This document shows, piece after piece, positions 26,561 through 35,080 of a stretch of 44,278 bases of DNA. The DNA is from an uncultured Oleispira sp. GTDB lineage: Bacteria; Pseudomonadota; Gammaproteobacteria; Pseudomonadales; Oceanobacteraceae. The number at the start of each line of letters is the position of its first letter. Within the stretch, counting starts at the first letter, position 1. The stretch lies in NCBI GenBank assembly GCA_913061415.1, contig CAJXUD010000020.1, positions 1 to 44,278 on the forward strand. Direction: 5' to 3'. Below the pieces are notes generated by a model, which searched no databases, was not told the origin of the DNA, and saw nothing but the letters and a program-made list of their open reading frames with translations. Made by a program: the position numbers and the translations under genes.

Positions 26561-27040
26561 ATGACCCCCGCAATTGACCTAGTCAAAAAGAAAAAGATTA
26601 TTCATACCCTTCATCAGTATCAGCATGAACCTGATAGATTGAGTAACGGAGAATCCTATGGTCAAGAGGCGGCCAGTAAATTAGGCATAAACGCAGAACA
26701 AGTTTTTAAAACCCTTGTCGTAATACTGGATAATAAAGAGCTGGTGGTCGCGGTGATTCCGGTGGCAAGCATGCTCAGCATGAAACATATCGCCAAGGCT
26801 GCAAAGGCTAAAAAAGCGCAGATGGCTGAGAAGCACTCAGTAGAGCGTTCGACAGGTTATGTATTAGGCGGAGTGAGTCCGTTAGGGCAAAAAAAGCGCT
26901 TAAGAACATTTATTGATAGCAGTGCTGAAGACTTTGAAACCATTTTTATTAGCGCAGGAAAGCGAGGTTTAGAAATTGAGCTAAACCCCGCAAACCTGAC
27001 CCAATTGTTAAATGCCGATACGGCCAAGCTGACGGTATAG
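26561..27040 (+). CDS. ybaK: Cys-tRNA(Pro) deacylase YbaK
   Basis: This 159-residue YbaK/EbsC-family enzyme hydrolyses cysteine mischarged on tRNA-Pro (and, with synthetases, tRNA-Cys). Family landmarks are MTPAIDLVKKKKI at the start, YGQEAASKLGINAEQVFKTLVV, the lysine/alanine segment around MKHIAKAAKAKKAQMA, and VLGGVSPLGQKKRL. A longer frame opens with GTG at 26519, but homologues begin at MTPA, so I use ATG 26561. The gene is monocistronic and convergent with the TPR-like gene. Confidence 0.92.
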   Translation: MTPAIDLVKKKKIIHTLHQYQHEPDRLSNGESYGQEAASKLGINAEQVFKTLVVILDNKELVVAVIPVASMLSMKHIAKAAKAKKAQMAEKHSVERSTGYVLGGVSPLGQKKRLRTFIDSSAEDFETIFISAGKRGLEIELNPANLTQLLNADTAKLTV

Positions 27041-27081
27041 TGCTTAATCAATAGCGATAACAGTCGCTTATTAGCAGTGGC

Positions 27082-27510
27082 TTAGCCTTCGCTATTTAGT
27101 TCGGTTAACAAATCATGAATTTCAGCTTTTAGTTCTTTATCTTCAATTTCAAGACAAGCGGCTTTTGCTTTCTCTAAGCTCGCAATTGCACCGGCTTTAT
27201 CTCCAAGCTCTAGCTTTATCGTCGCCATTGAAAAACCAATAGACGAGCAAAAATCAATCGAGCTAATCGCTTCTGCTTTTAATAATGCCTTTTCATACAA
27301 GGTCACCGCTAGCTCAAGCTCGCCGGTAAAGTCTGCTAATGTTTCCCACTGAACAGGGTGATCTTTTTCAGTCCCTTCATGCTCTTCGCAAATACTCTGC
27401 AATTGCGCATAATCATTATCAAAGCTTTCTTGATCTTCGCGATCAACAGCTTTCATCAAGCTTCCTGCCAATGTATGTACTTTCTTATAAATCTTAGTAT
27501 TCATGACCAT
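27082..27510 (-). CDS. Small TPR-like helical protein
   Basis: This 142-residue, acidic, all-helical protein has at least two tetratricopeptide-like units, around ELAVTLYEKALLKAEA (about 66-82) and GDKAGAIASLEKAKAACLEI (about 100-120). Such proteins act as interaction scaffolds. No signal peptide or membrane segment is seen. The start at 27510 has AAGG with 7-nt spacing. It lies alone between the convergent ybaK and divergent enoyl-CoA isomerase-like genes. I do not recognise a specific family. Confidence 0.7.
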   Translation of the reverse strand: MVMNTKIYKKVHTLAGSLMKAVDREDQESFDNDYAQLQSICEEHEGTEKDHPVQWETLADFTGELELAVTLYEKALLKAEAISSIDFCSSIGFSMATIKLELGDKAGAIASLEKAKAACLEIEDKELKAEIHDLLTELNSEG

Positions 27511-27722
27511 GAGCTGACCTTCATTTATCTAGGCATTTAATTAGGGGTGATTATAGCCTTTATAGAGCGTTGGTTATATGCTGAAAGCTAAGTGCTTGTT
27601 GTGTTAAATGTTATATATAGTCATAAAAATGTCATGAAAAGTTGTGGTTATTTTTATACACTTATATTTCCACTGTAAACATTGCAGTATGAGCCATCCA
27701 ATCGCGTTAAATGAGGTGTCTG

Positions 27723-28457
27723 ATGACACGTTTAATAGATATTACGACACAAGGTAGTATTGCTGTATTAACCATGAATACAGCTGAGAACCGTCACAAC
27801 CCAGAATTCCTGTCTGAATTTAATCAACACCTAGATCAGATTGAAGCAGATCAAAGCATTAAATCGATTATCTTAACCTCAGTCAGTGAGAAAAACTGGT
27901 CTTTAGGAATTGACCTTGCGTGGATGTCTCAGCCAACGAATACCCCAGAGATTATCTCGGGTTTTATGACTGACCTAGCTGGATTGTTAAAGCGCTTAGT
28001 CACTTTTCCAATGCCAATCATTGCGGCCTTAAATGGCCACACTTATGGAAACGGCTCGGTATTAGCATGTGCGTGTGATTTCCGTTTTATGAAATCAGAC
28101 AAAGGTTTTTTCTGCTTTCCTGAAGTAGACGTATTAGTGCCGTTTGTACCGTCAATGTTCCCATTGATTAACAAAGCCATTCCACAAACGTTCTTTAACC
28201 GTTTGGCAATGACGGGTCAGCGTGTGGGTGCGCAAGAGTTATTGGATAAGCAAGTGGTAGAAGCCATCTTTGCTAATGAAGAAGAACTGCAAGCAGGTGT
28301 TGTTGAGTTTGCCAAAACGTTTAATAAAAACCGCTGGATTTATGGCCAAAATAAAACTCAAATGAATAAGCAAATTCTAGTAACAATGAAAGAGGAAGAT
28401 CCTGCTTTCATTGAAAGCGTTAGTAAAATTCTGTGGAAGAACTTACAGAAAAAATAA
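27723..28457 (+). CDS. Enoyl-CoA hydratase/isomerase family protein (probable delta3-delta2-enoyl-CoA isomerase)
   Basis: This 244-residue crotonase-fold protein retains an oxyanion-hole segment (SLGIDLAWM, about 61-69) and ALNGHTYGNGSVLACACDFRFM (about 105-126). The following FCFPEVDVLVPFVP segment resembles enoyl-CoA isomerases of the plant ECI type more than hydratases, so shifting a cis/trans-3 double bond to trans-2 during fatty-acid oxidation is the best guess. I use ATG 27723 because GAGG (27713-27716) lies six bases before it; the in-frame ATG at 27711 would bury this site. No other beta-oxidation gene is adjacent. Confidence 0.82.
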   Translation: MTRLIDITTQGSIAVLTMNTAENRHNPEFLSEFNQHLDQIEADQSIKSIILTSVSEKNWSLGIDLAWMSQPTNTPEIISGFMTDLAGLLKRLVTFPMPIIAALNGHTYGNGSVLACACDFRFMKSDKGFFCFPEVDVLVPFVPSMFPLINKAIPQTFFNRLAMTGQRVGAQELLDKQVVEAIFANEEELQAGVVEFAKTFNKNRWIYGQNKTQMNKQILVTMKEEDPAFIESVSKILWKNLQKK

Positions 28458-28486
28458 GCAAAAGAATACGCTTGCTGAAACTGTAC

Positions 28487-28560
28487 AAAAAGCAGAAGCC
28501 TTGTTACTTATTACCTTCTCAGAATTGAAGGTAAAAAGTTAACGACGCTTCTGCTTTTTT
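28487..28560. terminator. Bidirectional terminator between convergent genes
   Basis: AAAAAGCAGAAGC (28487-28499) and GCTTCTGCTTTTT (28547-28559) are perfect complements. An inner hairpin ACCTTC/GAAGGT (28513-28518 with 28527-28532) sits in the loop. A- and T-runs on both sides suit the enoyl-CoA gene and the convergent flavin oxidoreductase gene. Confidence 0.85.
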
Positions 28561-28578
28561 ATACGCATGATGCAGTTA

Positions 28579-29823
28579 TTAAGAATTAAGAAAATGATGA
28601 TAACGCTTCGTTAATTTCTTTAAACGTAGCCGATCACGAATTAACGAAAATAACGGCGAAGAGTTGAGCTTCGGCTCACGACCTTTTCCCATGCGTTGTA
28701 GCTGGCGTTTAATTACCGCCATCGTGGCGATAGAGCTTAGAGTTTTATCTTTCCACCGCACGCTAGGGTCATGCGCGTTTATCTTTGAATTTTCTTTCCA
28801 ATCATTCGGCAGTGAAGGGTTCATTGCCAGCGCTGTGCCCATGCCCACAATATCAATACCATTGGCTAGTACATCTTCGGCGATTGCTAAACGTCTTACA
28901 CCGCCCGTTGTCATAATCGGCATAGTAGCGACTTGGGCAATCTCTTTAGCGAATTCTAAAAAGTACGCCTCACGCTGCAAAGAGCGCCCATATTTTGCCG
29001 TTTTTTCAGCCGCATTACCTTGCATCGCAGGGCTTTCATAACTGCCACCGGAAAGTTCTACCAAATCAACCTCTAGCGCATTCAATGCCAGAATCACCGT
29101 TTTAGCATCATCGGCATCAAAACCACCGCGCTGAAAATCGGCTGAGTTTATTTTTACTGCCACCGCAAATTTAGCAGAAACCTTAGCGCGAATAGCCTCA
29201 ATAATTGCTATCAATAAACGCATACGGTTTTCAATGGAACCGCCAAACTCATCATCACGCTTATTCGTTAGCGGCGATAAAAATTGAGAGATTAAATAAC
29301 CATGCGCCCCATGAACTTGAATACCATCAAAGCCTGCTTGCTCGGCTTTTAATGCAGTATCGACAAAGCGTTGAATCAGTTGCCGAATGTCTTTATGAGT
29401 CATGGCTTTAGGCTTGCCAAACAAATGAGAATGTTTGCCCAAATCGATAGCAACATCAGAGGGCGATAAAACATCGCCGCCCATTGCCGCATAGACTTGG
29501 CGGCCAGGATGATTGATCTGCATCCATACCTGAGTATCGTTCTTTTTAGCGGCTTTGGCCCACGCTTCAAAAGGGGCTAGCTTTGAATCTTTCTCTAACA
29601 CAATACCACCTGGCCCCGTCATAGCGCGGCCATCAACCATTACGTTGCCGGTGATTAATAAGCCGGTTCCACCTTCTGCCCAGCGTTGATACAAGCGCAG
29701 CATGTCTGGGCCTGGTATCTGACCTTCATCCGACATGTTTTCTTCCATTGCGGCTTTGGCTAATCGATTGGGAAGTATTGCGCCACAGGGCAATGTGAAA
29801 GAGGTAAAAACCGATGATGACAT
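28579..29823 (-). CDS. Old Yellow Enzyme family NADH:flavin oxidoreductase
   Basis: This 414-residue FMN-dependent TIM-barrel enzyme belongs to the OYE/NemA-type family, which reduces activated C=C bonds and other electrophiles. Landmarks are NRLAKAAMEENMSDEG, GTGLLITGNVMVDGRA, QINHPGRQ, and the active-site pair in VHGAHGYLISQFLSPLTNKR followed by DEFGGSIENR. The length is single-domain; there is no iron-sulfur/FAD extension. It is divergent from a TetR gene, with two palindromes between them that overlap the expected promoters, so the TetR protein probably represses it. Its physiological substrate is unknown. Confidence 0.88.
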   Translation of the reverse strand: MSSSVFTSFTLPCGAILPNRLAKAAMEENMSDEGQIPGPDMLRLYQRWAEGGTGLLITGNVMVDGRAMTGPGGIVLEKDSKLAPFEAWAKAAKKNDTQVWMQINHPGRQVYAAMGGDVLSPSDVAIDLGKHSHLFGKPKAMTHKDIRQLIQRFVDTALKAEQAGFDGIQVHGAHGYLISQFLSPLTNKRDDEFGGSIENRMRLLIAIIEAIRAKVSAKFAVAVKINSADFQRGGFDADDAKTVILALNALEVDLVELSGGSYESPAMQGNAAEKTAKYGRSLQREAYFLEFAKEIAQVATMPIMTTGGVRRLAIAEDVLANGIDIVGMGTALAMNPSLPNDWKENSKINAHDPSVRWKDKTLSSIATMAVIKRQLQRMGKGREPKLNSSPLFSLIRDRLRLKKLTKRYHHFLNS

Positions 29824-29867
29824 GTGAGGTCGCCTTAAAATCGTAATGAGTTCAGTTAGAGCTTCAG

Positions 29868-29906
29868 CTATAGACTTATAGTTTAAATGACTATAGCCTT
29901 ATAGTC
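29868..29906. promoter_or_regulatory. Twin palindromic operators (TetR, predicted)
   Basis: Two copies of CTATA-N4-TATAG lie at 29868-29881 and 29891-29904; the second extends to GACTATA-N4-TATAGTC (29889-29906). Their centres are 23 bp apart, about two helical turns. They lie between the divergent OYE and TetR genes and overlap TATAGT/TATAAG sequences that can act as -10 elements in either direction. Confidence 0.7.
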
Positions 29907-29967
29907 GAAAGAAAGAGATTAAATTAATCGTTTAAGTAGAAATAAGAAAGCGAGAGTTAAAGCAGCA

Positions 29968-30633
29968 ATGGCAATGAGTTCCCCCGCAGAATCTAAGCGT
30001 GAGTTGGCGAAAGCAAAAACTCGACGTGCTTTATTAAAAAGTGCACTGCATTTGTATAGCGCAGAAGGCGTGCAGGGTATGAGCATGAATAAAGTTGCCA
30101 AAGGGGCAGGAATAGCTCAACCCAGTTTTTACAACCATTTCGCCAGCCTAGATGCATTGCAAAATGAATTGAGCCAGCAGCTGAAAGAAAATTACTTCTC
30201 TCCCATGCGTATGGCGTGGGTATCTATGCTGAAAGATTATGACAGCTTAAATAAACAAGAATTTAATCAGCGCTGCCAGCAATGCTTAACCATGATCTTT
30301 GATTCGGCTTTTCAAAATATAGGCTTGTTCCAACACTTGATGGAAGATCGCCCACGTATTTCTCTGGTGGGGTTCGAACAAACCGCTAACGGCATGAGCA
30401 GCTTGATTACCGACATACAAGAAGAGTGGAGTGACATCTTTATACAAGGCATGGAGCTATCTGGGCGCACATTTGAACTCAGCAATTTAAATTTGTGCAT
30501 TGATATGGCGACGGCACAAGTGCATGAATTAATTTTAGGTTGTCATCAGCAGCGCTATTCAAACGATCAAGCAATCTCTATGTTATGCAACAGCTTTAAT
30601 GGCTTGTTTATGAACTTATTTAATAACACCTAG
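29968..30633 (+). CDS. TetR/AcrR family transcriptional regulator (second)
   Basis: This 221-residue regulator has a standard N-terminal helix-turn-helix: TRRALLKSALHLYSAEGVQG, MSMNKVAKGAGIAQPSFYNHFASLDAL (residues about 14-62). The ligand domain is unrecognised. It is divergent from the OYE gene, and the shared intergenic region carries two matching palindromes, so autoregulation plus control of the OYE gene is the simplest model. ATG at 29968 and at 29974 are both possible. The molybdopterin oxidoreductase gene follows 142 nt downstream on the same strand and might belong to the regulon. Confidence 0.87.
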   Translation: MAMSSPAESKRELAKAKTRRALLKSALHLYSAEGVQGMSMNKVAKGAGIAQPSFYNHFASLDALQNELSQQLKENYFSPMRMAWVSMLKDYDSLNKQEFNQRCQQCLTMIFDSAFQNIGLFQHLMEDRPRISLVGFEQTANGMSSLITDIQEEWSDIFIQGMELSGRTFELSNLNLCIDMATAQVHELILGCHQQRYSNDQAISMLCNSFNGLFMNLFNNT

Positions 30634-30775
30634 CTTGATAGAAAAGCGCTTGATAGCAAACGCTGGATAGTAAAAAGCAAAAATAAAAGTTTTAACCAAG
30701 ATTAAAAAAATTATAAATAAATACAAAAAAATAATAACGAATAATAACGAATAATAAAGAGCAGAGAGAAAAACC

Positions 30776-32926
30776 ATGGCTGATGAAAAACTGCATTTCG
30801 GAACCTGCACCTTGTGCGAAGCAATGTGCGGCATAGAAGTAAAGCACGACGGTAAAAAAGTACTGTCGATTAAAGGCGATAAAAACGATCCTTTCTCCAA
30901 AGGCTACATCTGCCCAAAAGCCACCGCGCTGCAAGACTTATACGAAGACCCAGACCGCCTGCGCCAGCCGGTTGAAAGAACGGTAGATGGCTGGAAAGAG
31001 ATCAGTTGGCCTGAAGCCTTCGACAAAGTCGCTGCGGGTATTCAGAAGCTGCAAAAGAAATACGGCAATAATTCTTTAGGTATTTATTTAGGCAACCCCA
31101 ATGTGCATAACATGGGCAGCATGTTAACCACCAAGCACCTATTAACCAGTTTGAAATCTCGTAGCCGTTTTTCTGCGACCTCCATTGATCAGCTGCCGCA
31201 TCATGTTGTTTGTATGCATCTATTTGGTCACATGCTGCGTATTCCCGTGCCAGATGTGAACCGCACTCAGCACATGCTAATTATTGGTGGTAATCCGTTA
31301 GCGTCTAACGGCAGCATTATGACCGCGCCGAACATGCGCCAGAAAATTAAAGACATTAAAGCCCGCAACGGTAAAGTCGTAGTGATTGATCCTCGCCGCA
31401 CCGAAACCGCTGAACTGTCGAGCGAACATCATTTCATTCGCCCTGCGACAGACGTTTTATTATTGCTCGCCATGCTGAATGAAATTTATCAACAAGGCTT
31501 TGCCAATACTCCATCAAGCACCTCTACAAGCACCTCTACAAGTACCTCTAATCGAGCCGCAGCACTTGCTCCAGAAATCGACCGTATTGCAACCTTCGCC
31601 CAAGACTACAGCGCAGAATCAGTTGCCAGTATTACCGGTATTTCCGCCGCTGAAATAAAACGTCTGGTGAAAGAATACTGCGAAGCAGACAGCGCCGTTA
31701 TGTACGGACGCATGGGTGTATCGGTGCAAGAGTTTGGTTTATTAAGCCAATACTTAATCATGGTAATGAATATCGTGACGGGTCGCTTGGATGAAGTCGG
31801 TGGGCTCATGTTCCCGAATCCTGCGGTCGATTTGGTCAACAATACTGGCCCAGGTTATTTAGGCAAGCGTTTCACACGTGTTAGTAAATTACCCGATTTT
31901 AATGGTGATTATCCCGTCGCTGCTATGGCTGATGAAATGTTGGTTGCAGGAGACGGCCAATTAAAAGGCTTTATCAATGTCGCTGGCAACCCAGTTTTGA
32001 GCACGCCAAATGGTGAGAAATTAGATAAAGCGTTAGAGCAATTAGAGTTCATGGTATCCGTCGATCCGATGATCAATGAAACCAGCCGTCACGCGAATAT
32101 TATTTTACCGCCGGTATCACCGCTAGAGCGTGATCATTACGATTTAACCTTTAACGGTTTTGCGGTTCATAACACCGCTAAATATTCACCTGCACTATTT
32201 GCCAAAAAAGCGAATGAAAAACACGATTGGGAAATCACTCTAGAGCTGGCTAAGCGTTTAAATAAAAATGCACCCATGGCGACCAAAATCGAGCGTTGGT
32301 TAACGAAGGTATTAGGGCCAAAATTCCTATTAGGGCAGGGGCTTAAACGCGGACCTTATCCACAGGTTAATTTAAAAACGCTTAAGCAAAACCCTCATGG
32401 GATCGACCTTGGGCCTTTGCAAAACATGCTGCCACAAGGCTTAAAGCATAAAGATAAAAAAATTCATCTAAATGTCGATTTTTATCAGGCTGATCTAGAA
32501 CGGGTAAAAGAGATGATGCAGCAATACAACGACAGCCAGATTCTATTAATTGGTCGTCGTCATGTACGTAGCAATAATTCATGGATGCACAATAGTCAGC
32601 GTTTAGTGAAGGGGAAATCTCGCTGCACCTTAATGCTACACCCTGAAACCGCCAAACAGCAGGGTATTGAGAATGGCCAGTCAGTGAACGTGACATCAAG
32701 AGTTGGCAACGTAAATATCGAAGCCGAGATCACAGATGAACTGATGCCTGGTGTAGTGAGCATTCCGCATGGTTGGGGTCATGGTCGCAAGGGGATTGAG
32801 CAGAAAATTGCACAAGCCAATGCCGGAGTCAGCGTAAACGATTTAACCGACGATACCTTGATTGATAAATTATGTGGCAATGCCGCGGTGAATGGCGTGC
32901 CTGTTACGCTTGAGGCCTTGCATTAG
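30776..32926 (+). CDS. Molybdopterin-dependent oxidoreductase, [4Fe-4S] (formate dehydrogenase/nitrate reductase superfamily)
   Basis: This 716-residue protein belongs to the DMSO-reductase superfamily. The N-terminal iron-sulfur site is intact: C11, C14, C18 and C46 (CTLCEAMC and YICPKA). Molybdopterin regions follow (IIGGNPLASNG, VVVIDPRRTETA), and a C-terminal domain carries LIGRRHVRSNNSWMHN and VSIPHGWGH. There is no Tat signal, so it is cytoplasmic. The substrate is unknown and the metal ligand cannot be assigned with certainty. At about residue 246-257 lies a Ser/Thr repeat encoded by 12-bp repeats. No partner electron-transfer subunit is adjacent. It is followed by a strong terminator. 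Confidence 0.85.
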   Translation: MADEKLHFGTCTLCEAMCGIEVKHDGKKVLSIKGDKNDPFSKGYICPKATALQDLYEDPDRLRQPVERTVDGWKEISWPEAFDKVAAGIQKLQKKYGNNSLGIYLGNPNVHNMGSMLTTKHLLTSLKSRSRFSATSIDQLPHHVVCMHLFGHMLRIPVPDVNRTQHMLIIGGNPLASNGSIMTAPNMRQKIKDIKARNGKVVVIDPRRTETAELSSEHHFIRPATDVLLLLAMLNEIYQQGFANTPSSTSTSTSTSTSNRAAALAPEIDRIATFAQDYSAESVASITGISAAEIKRLVKEYCEADSAVMYGRMGVSVQEFGLLSQYLIMVMNIVTGRLDEVGGLMFPNPAVDLVNNTGPGYLGKRFTRVSKLPDFNGDYPVAAMADEMLVAGDGQLKGFINVAGNPVLSTPNGEKLDKALEQLEFMVSVDPMINETSRHANIILPPVSPLERDHYDLTFNGFAVHNTAKYSPALFAKKANEKHDWEITLELAKRLNKNAPMATKIERWLTKVLGPKFLLGQGLKRGPYPQVNLKTLKQNPHGIDLGPLQNMLPQGLKHKDKKIHLNVDFYQADLERVKEMMQQYNDSQILLIGRRHVRSNNSWMHNSQRLVKGKSRCTLMLHPETAKQQGIENGQSVNVTSRVGNVNIEAEITDELMPGVVSIPHGWGHGRKGIEQKIAQANAGVSVNDLTDDTLIDKLCGNAAVNGVPVTLEALH
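31517..31550 (+). repeat. In-frame 12-bp minisatellite
   Basis: AGCACCTCTACA is repeated exactly at 31517-31528 and 31529-31540, with a third, degenerate copy AGTACCTCTA at 31541-31550. It encodes a run of alternating Ser and Thr inside the molybdopterin oxidoreductase. The unit is a multiple of three, so copy-number changes would keep the frame. Confidence 0.85.
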
Positions 32927-32983
32927 AAGCTGTTGCATTAGGTGTCGTGAGCTAACAATAAGAAGTTTCTATTCTATAAGTAT

Positions 32984-33024
32984 AAGGCGCTACCTTTCTT
33001 TACTGAAAGGCAGCGCCTTTTTTT
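32984..33024 (+). terminator. Rho-independent terminator of the molybdopterin oxidoreductase gene
   Basis: AAGGCGCT-A-CCTTTC pairs with GAAAGG-C-AGCGCCTT around TTTACT with one mismatch in the stem, followed by seven or more T residues. Confidence 0.9.
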
Positions 33025-33138
33025 ACACCCGCACTCTGCTTAAGATCCGCTTGCTGTTATACTGATGGCATAATTCTGTACTATTTCTGTACTAACCCCT
33101 TTTTTAGCCCTTATTACCCCTATACCGAGACTCTTTCT

Positions 33139-34569
33139 ATGTCATTTTCCAAGCTTGGCTTAAGCGACCCTATTATTAAAGCGGTCAAAGACTTGGGTTA
33201 TACCAAGCCAACGCCTATTCAGAGAGAGGCAATTCCTGCAGTTCTACTGGGTAAAAACATCCTAGGAACGTCTCAAACAGGTACGGGTAAAACGGCCAGC
33301 TTCGTATTACCGCTATTAGAAAAACTGTCTAAAGTAACCAAAAGAGGCAAGGCGCAGACTGTACGCGGCAAGCGTATCCGTGCTTTGATTCTAACGCCAA
33401 CACGCGAACTCGCGGTGCAGATTGAAGAGAGTGTGGCGCAGTACAGCAAATATCTTGATCTAACCTCTATGGCGCTTTATGGCGGCGTGGATATGGAAGA
33501 GCAAAAAGAACGCTTAATCGACGGTGTTGATATTTTAGTCGCAACACCAGGTCGTCTATTAGATCTATTGCATCAACGTGCGTTGTATTTTGATGAAATC
33601 GAAATGCTGGTTTTAGATGAAGCTGACCGCATGTTAGATATGGGCTTTATTGACGACATCAGTAAAATTATTGAACGTCTACCGTTTGATCGTCAAAACC
33701 TATTATTCTCAGCCACCATCAACGAAGATGTTCGTAAGTTAGCCGATAGCTTCTCTGGCGATGGCTATGCAGGTGTTGGCTTTGAAAACAACGGTCTTGG
33801 AAACAAAGAATTTTATGACGATTTAGAAGACATTGTTATTTCACCTTCGTCGACAACAGCCGATACGATCAGTCAGTGGTTGGTAGCGATCGATAAAGAT
33901 ACTAAGTCAGCCTTGCTGAGCCATTTGATTGTTGAAGAGAAATGGGATCAAGCACTGATCTTCATCGAGAAAAAACACGGCGCCGCAAAATTGGTTAGTC
34001 AGTTAGAAAAGCGTGGCATTAAAGCCGATTGTATTCATGGTGATAGAAGCCAAGCAATGCGTGAAAAAACTTTGGCCGCGTTCAAGTCAGGCGAACTAAA
34101 ATACTTAGTCGCAACCGGTATTGCCGCACGTGGTATCGATATTGGTTCTTTAACTCGCGTAGTGAACTACGACTTGCCGTTTAAACCAGAAGAATACATT
34201 CACCGCGTGGGTCGTACAGGCCGTGCAGGCGCAGCAGGTGAAGCAATTTCTTTTGTTGCTGCAGGAGACTTTAAAAACCTTTGCGCCATCGAAAGTCGTT
34301 TAGGGCACCTGATTGGCCGTAAAGAAATAGAAGGCTTTGTTGTGCGTAAAGAAGTACCGGTATCGATTCTAAACTATGTGCCTAAGCATCTAAGAGCGGG
34401 ACACACGGGGTCTGATAACAGTAATCCATACTATGGAAAGGGCGCTGGAAAAAGCACCACTAAGAAAAAAATGGAAGGAGCAGGCAAGGCCGAAAAAGGC
34501 AGAAAAGCAGACGCTAAAAAAGTCGAACGCTCTAACAGCCAAAAGACGAATGCTTGGGATCGTAAGTAA
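33139..34569 (+). CDS. DEAD-box RNA helicase, RhlE-like
   Basis: This 476-residue helicase has the standard core: MSFSKLGLSDPI and PTPIQREAIP (Q motif), SQTGTGKT, PTRELA, ATPGRL, DEADRMLDMGF, SAT, and HRVGRTGRAG. It lacks the DbpA-type RNA-binding domain of DeaD and ends with a lysine/glycine-rich basic tail (about 425-476). RhlE-type enzymes help ribosome maturation and mRNA turnover. Unusually, about 25-30 extra residues (around 206-235, DGYAGVG, NNGLGNKEFYDDLED) lie between the two RecA domains. The gene is preceded by a terminator from the previous gene and followed by a bidirectional one. RhlB or SrmB are alternatives. Confidence 0.85.
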   Translation: MSFSKLGLSDPIIKAVKDLGYTKPTPIQREAIPAVLLGKNILGTSQTGTGKTASFVLPLLEKLSKVTKRGKAQTVRGKRIRALILTPTRELAVQIEESVAQYSKYLDLTSMALYGGVDMEEQKERLIDGVDILVATPGRLLDLLHQRALYFDEIEMLVLDEADRMLDMGFIDDISKIIERLPFDRQNLLFSATINEDVRKLADSFSGDGYAGVGFENNGLGNKEFYDDLEDIVISPSSTTADTISQWLVAIDKDTKSALLSHLIVEEKWDQALIFIEKKHGAAKLVSQLEKRGIKADCIHGDRSQAMREKTLAAFKSGELKYLVATGIAARGIDIGSLTRVVNYDLPFKPEEYIHRVGRTGRAGAAGEAISFVAAGDFKNLCAIESRLGHLIGRKEIEGFVVRKEVPVSILNYVPKHLRAGHTGSDNSNPYYGKGAGKSTTKKKMEGAGKAEKGRKADAKKVERSNSQKTNAWDRK

Positions 34570-34586
34570 CGCCTATCCTTTGAATT

Positions 34587-34621
34587 AAAAACAGTGGCGT
34601 TAAGCATGCGCCACTGTTTTA
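34587..34621. terminator. Bidirectional terminator
   Basis: AAAACAGTGGCG (34588-34599) pairs perfectly with CGCCACTGTTTT (34609-34620). A-run on one side and T-run on the other suit both the helicase gene and the convergent membrane-protein gene. Confidence 0.8.
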
Positions 34622-34636
34622 CCCCCTAGTTAAAAC

Positions 34637-35080
34637 CTACTGATCGATAAGCTTGTTACGAGAGCTTGTGCCAATTCCTTTTCGAATGACCTTCCCCGTA
34701 GTTTTAGTCACGATGTTGATACTGCCATAAACCACATCAGAAATGAGATCGTGGGTCCCCCGAACGACTAACGTGGTATGACGGGTAATCGGAATAGCTT
34801 CAAGAATACCAAATGGAATAGCGGCAATACCTTTGTGAATGGTTCGCACGGTAGACGTCGTCAGGTCGATGGTATCTTCAAGTTTTTCTTGTGCTTCGAG
34901 TAGCTGCCACTGTTGTTTGATCAATAACGCACGTTCTTGCTGCGCGCAACGAACATGCAATAAATCACTTTTGCACTGTTGGCTTAAACTATATTCTTGC
35001 CAAACGACTGCAAGGGTAGCTGCGCTGATAAAAAGCGAAGCCATAGAAAGGATGAGTAATAAACCAGAACTAAGTAACAT
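34637..35080 (-). CDS. Single-TM protein of unknown function (downstream of pair)
   Basis: This 147-residue protein begins with a hydrophobic helix (about 3-27, LLSSGLLLILSMASL), then a polar helical region with two cysteines (QQCKSD, VRCAQQ) and a probable coiled coil (about 45-75), and ends with a basic tail (GKVIRKGIGTSSRN). Its start overlaps the end of the upstream gene by 11 bases, so they are translated together and may form one complex. I recognise no family. GGAAG lies upstream of the start. Confidence 0.65.
   Translation of the reverse strand: MLLSSGLLLILSMASLFISAATLAVVWQEYSLSQQCKSDLLHVRCAQQERALLIKQQWQLLEAQEKLEDTIDLTTSTVRTIHKGIAAIPFGILEAIPITRHTTLVVRGTHDLISDVVYGSINIVTKTTGKVIRKGIGTSSRNKLIDQ

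Noticed and set aside
28664-29041. 125-codon plus-strand frame inside the OYE gene
   Set aside because: Antisense to conserved barrel sequence; no protein-like motifs.
30616-30934. Hydrophobic minus-strand frames across the tetR/molybdopterin junction
   Set aside because: Hydrophobicity follows from the A-rich plus strand; the frames run into the conserved [4Fe-4S] coding region and lack a start signal.
32382-32699. 105-codon minus-strand frame inside the molybdopterin gene
   Set aside because: Antisense shadow without any supporting feature.
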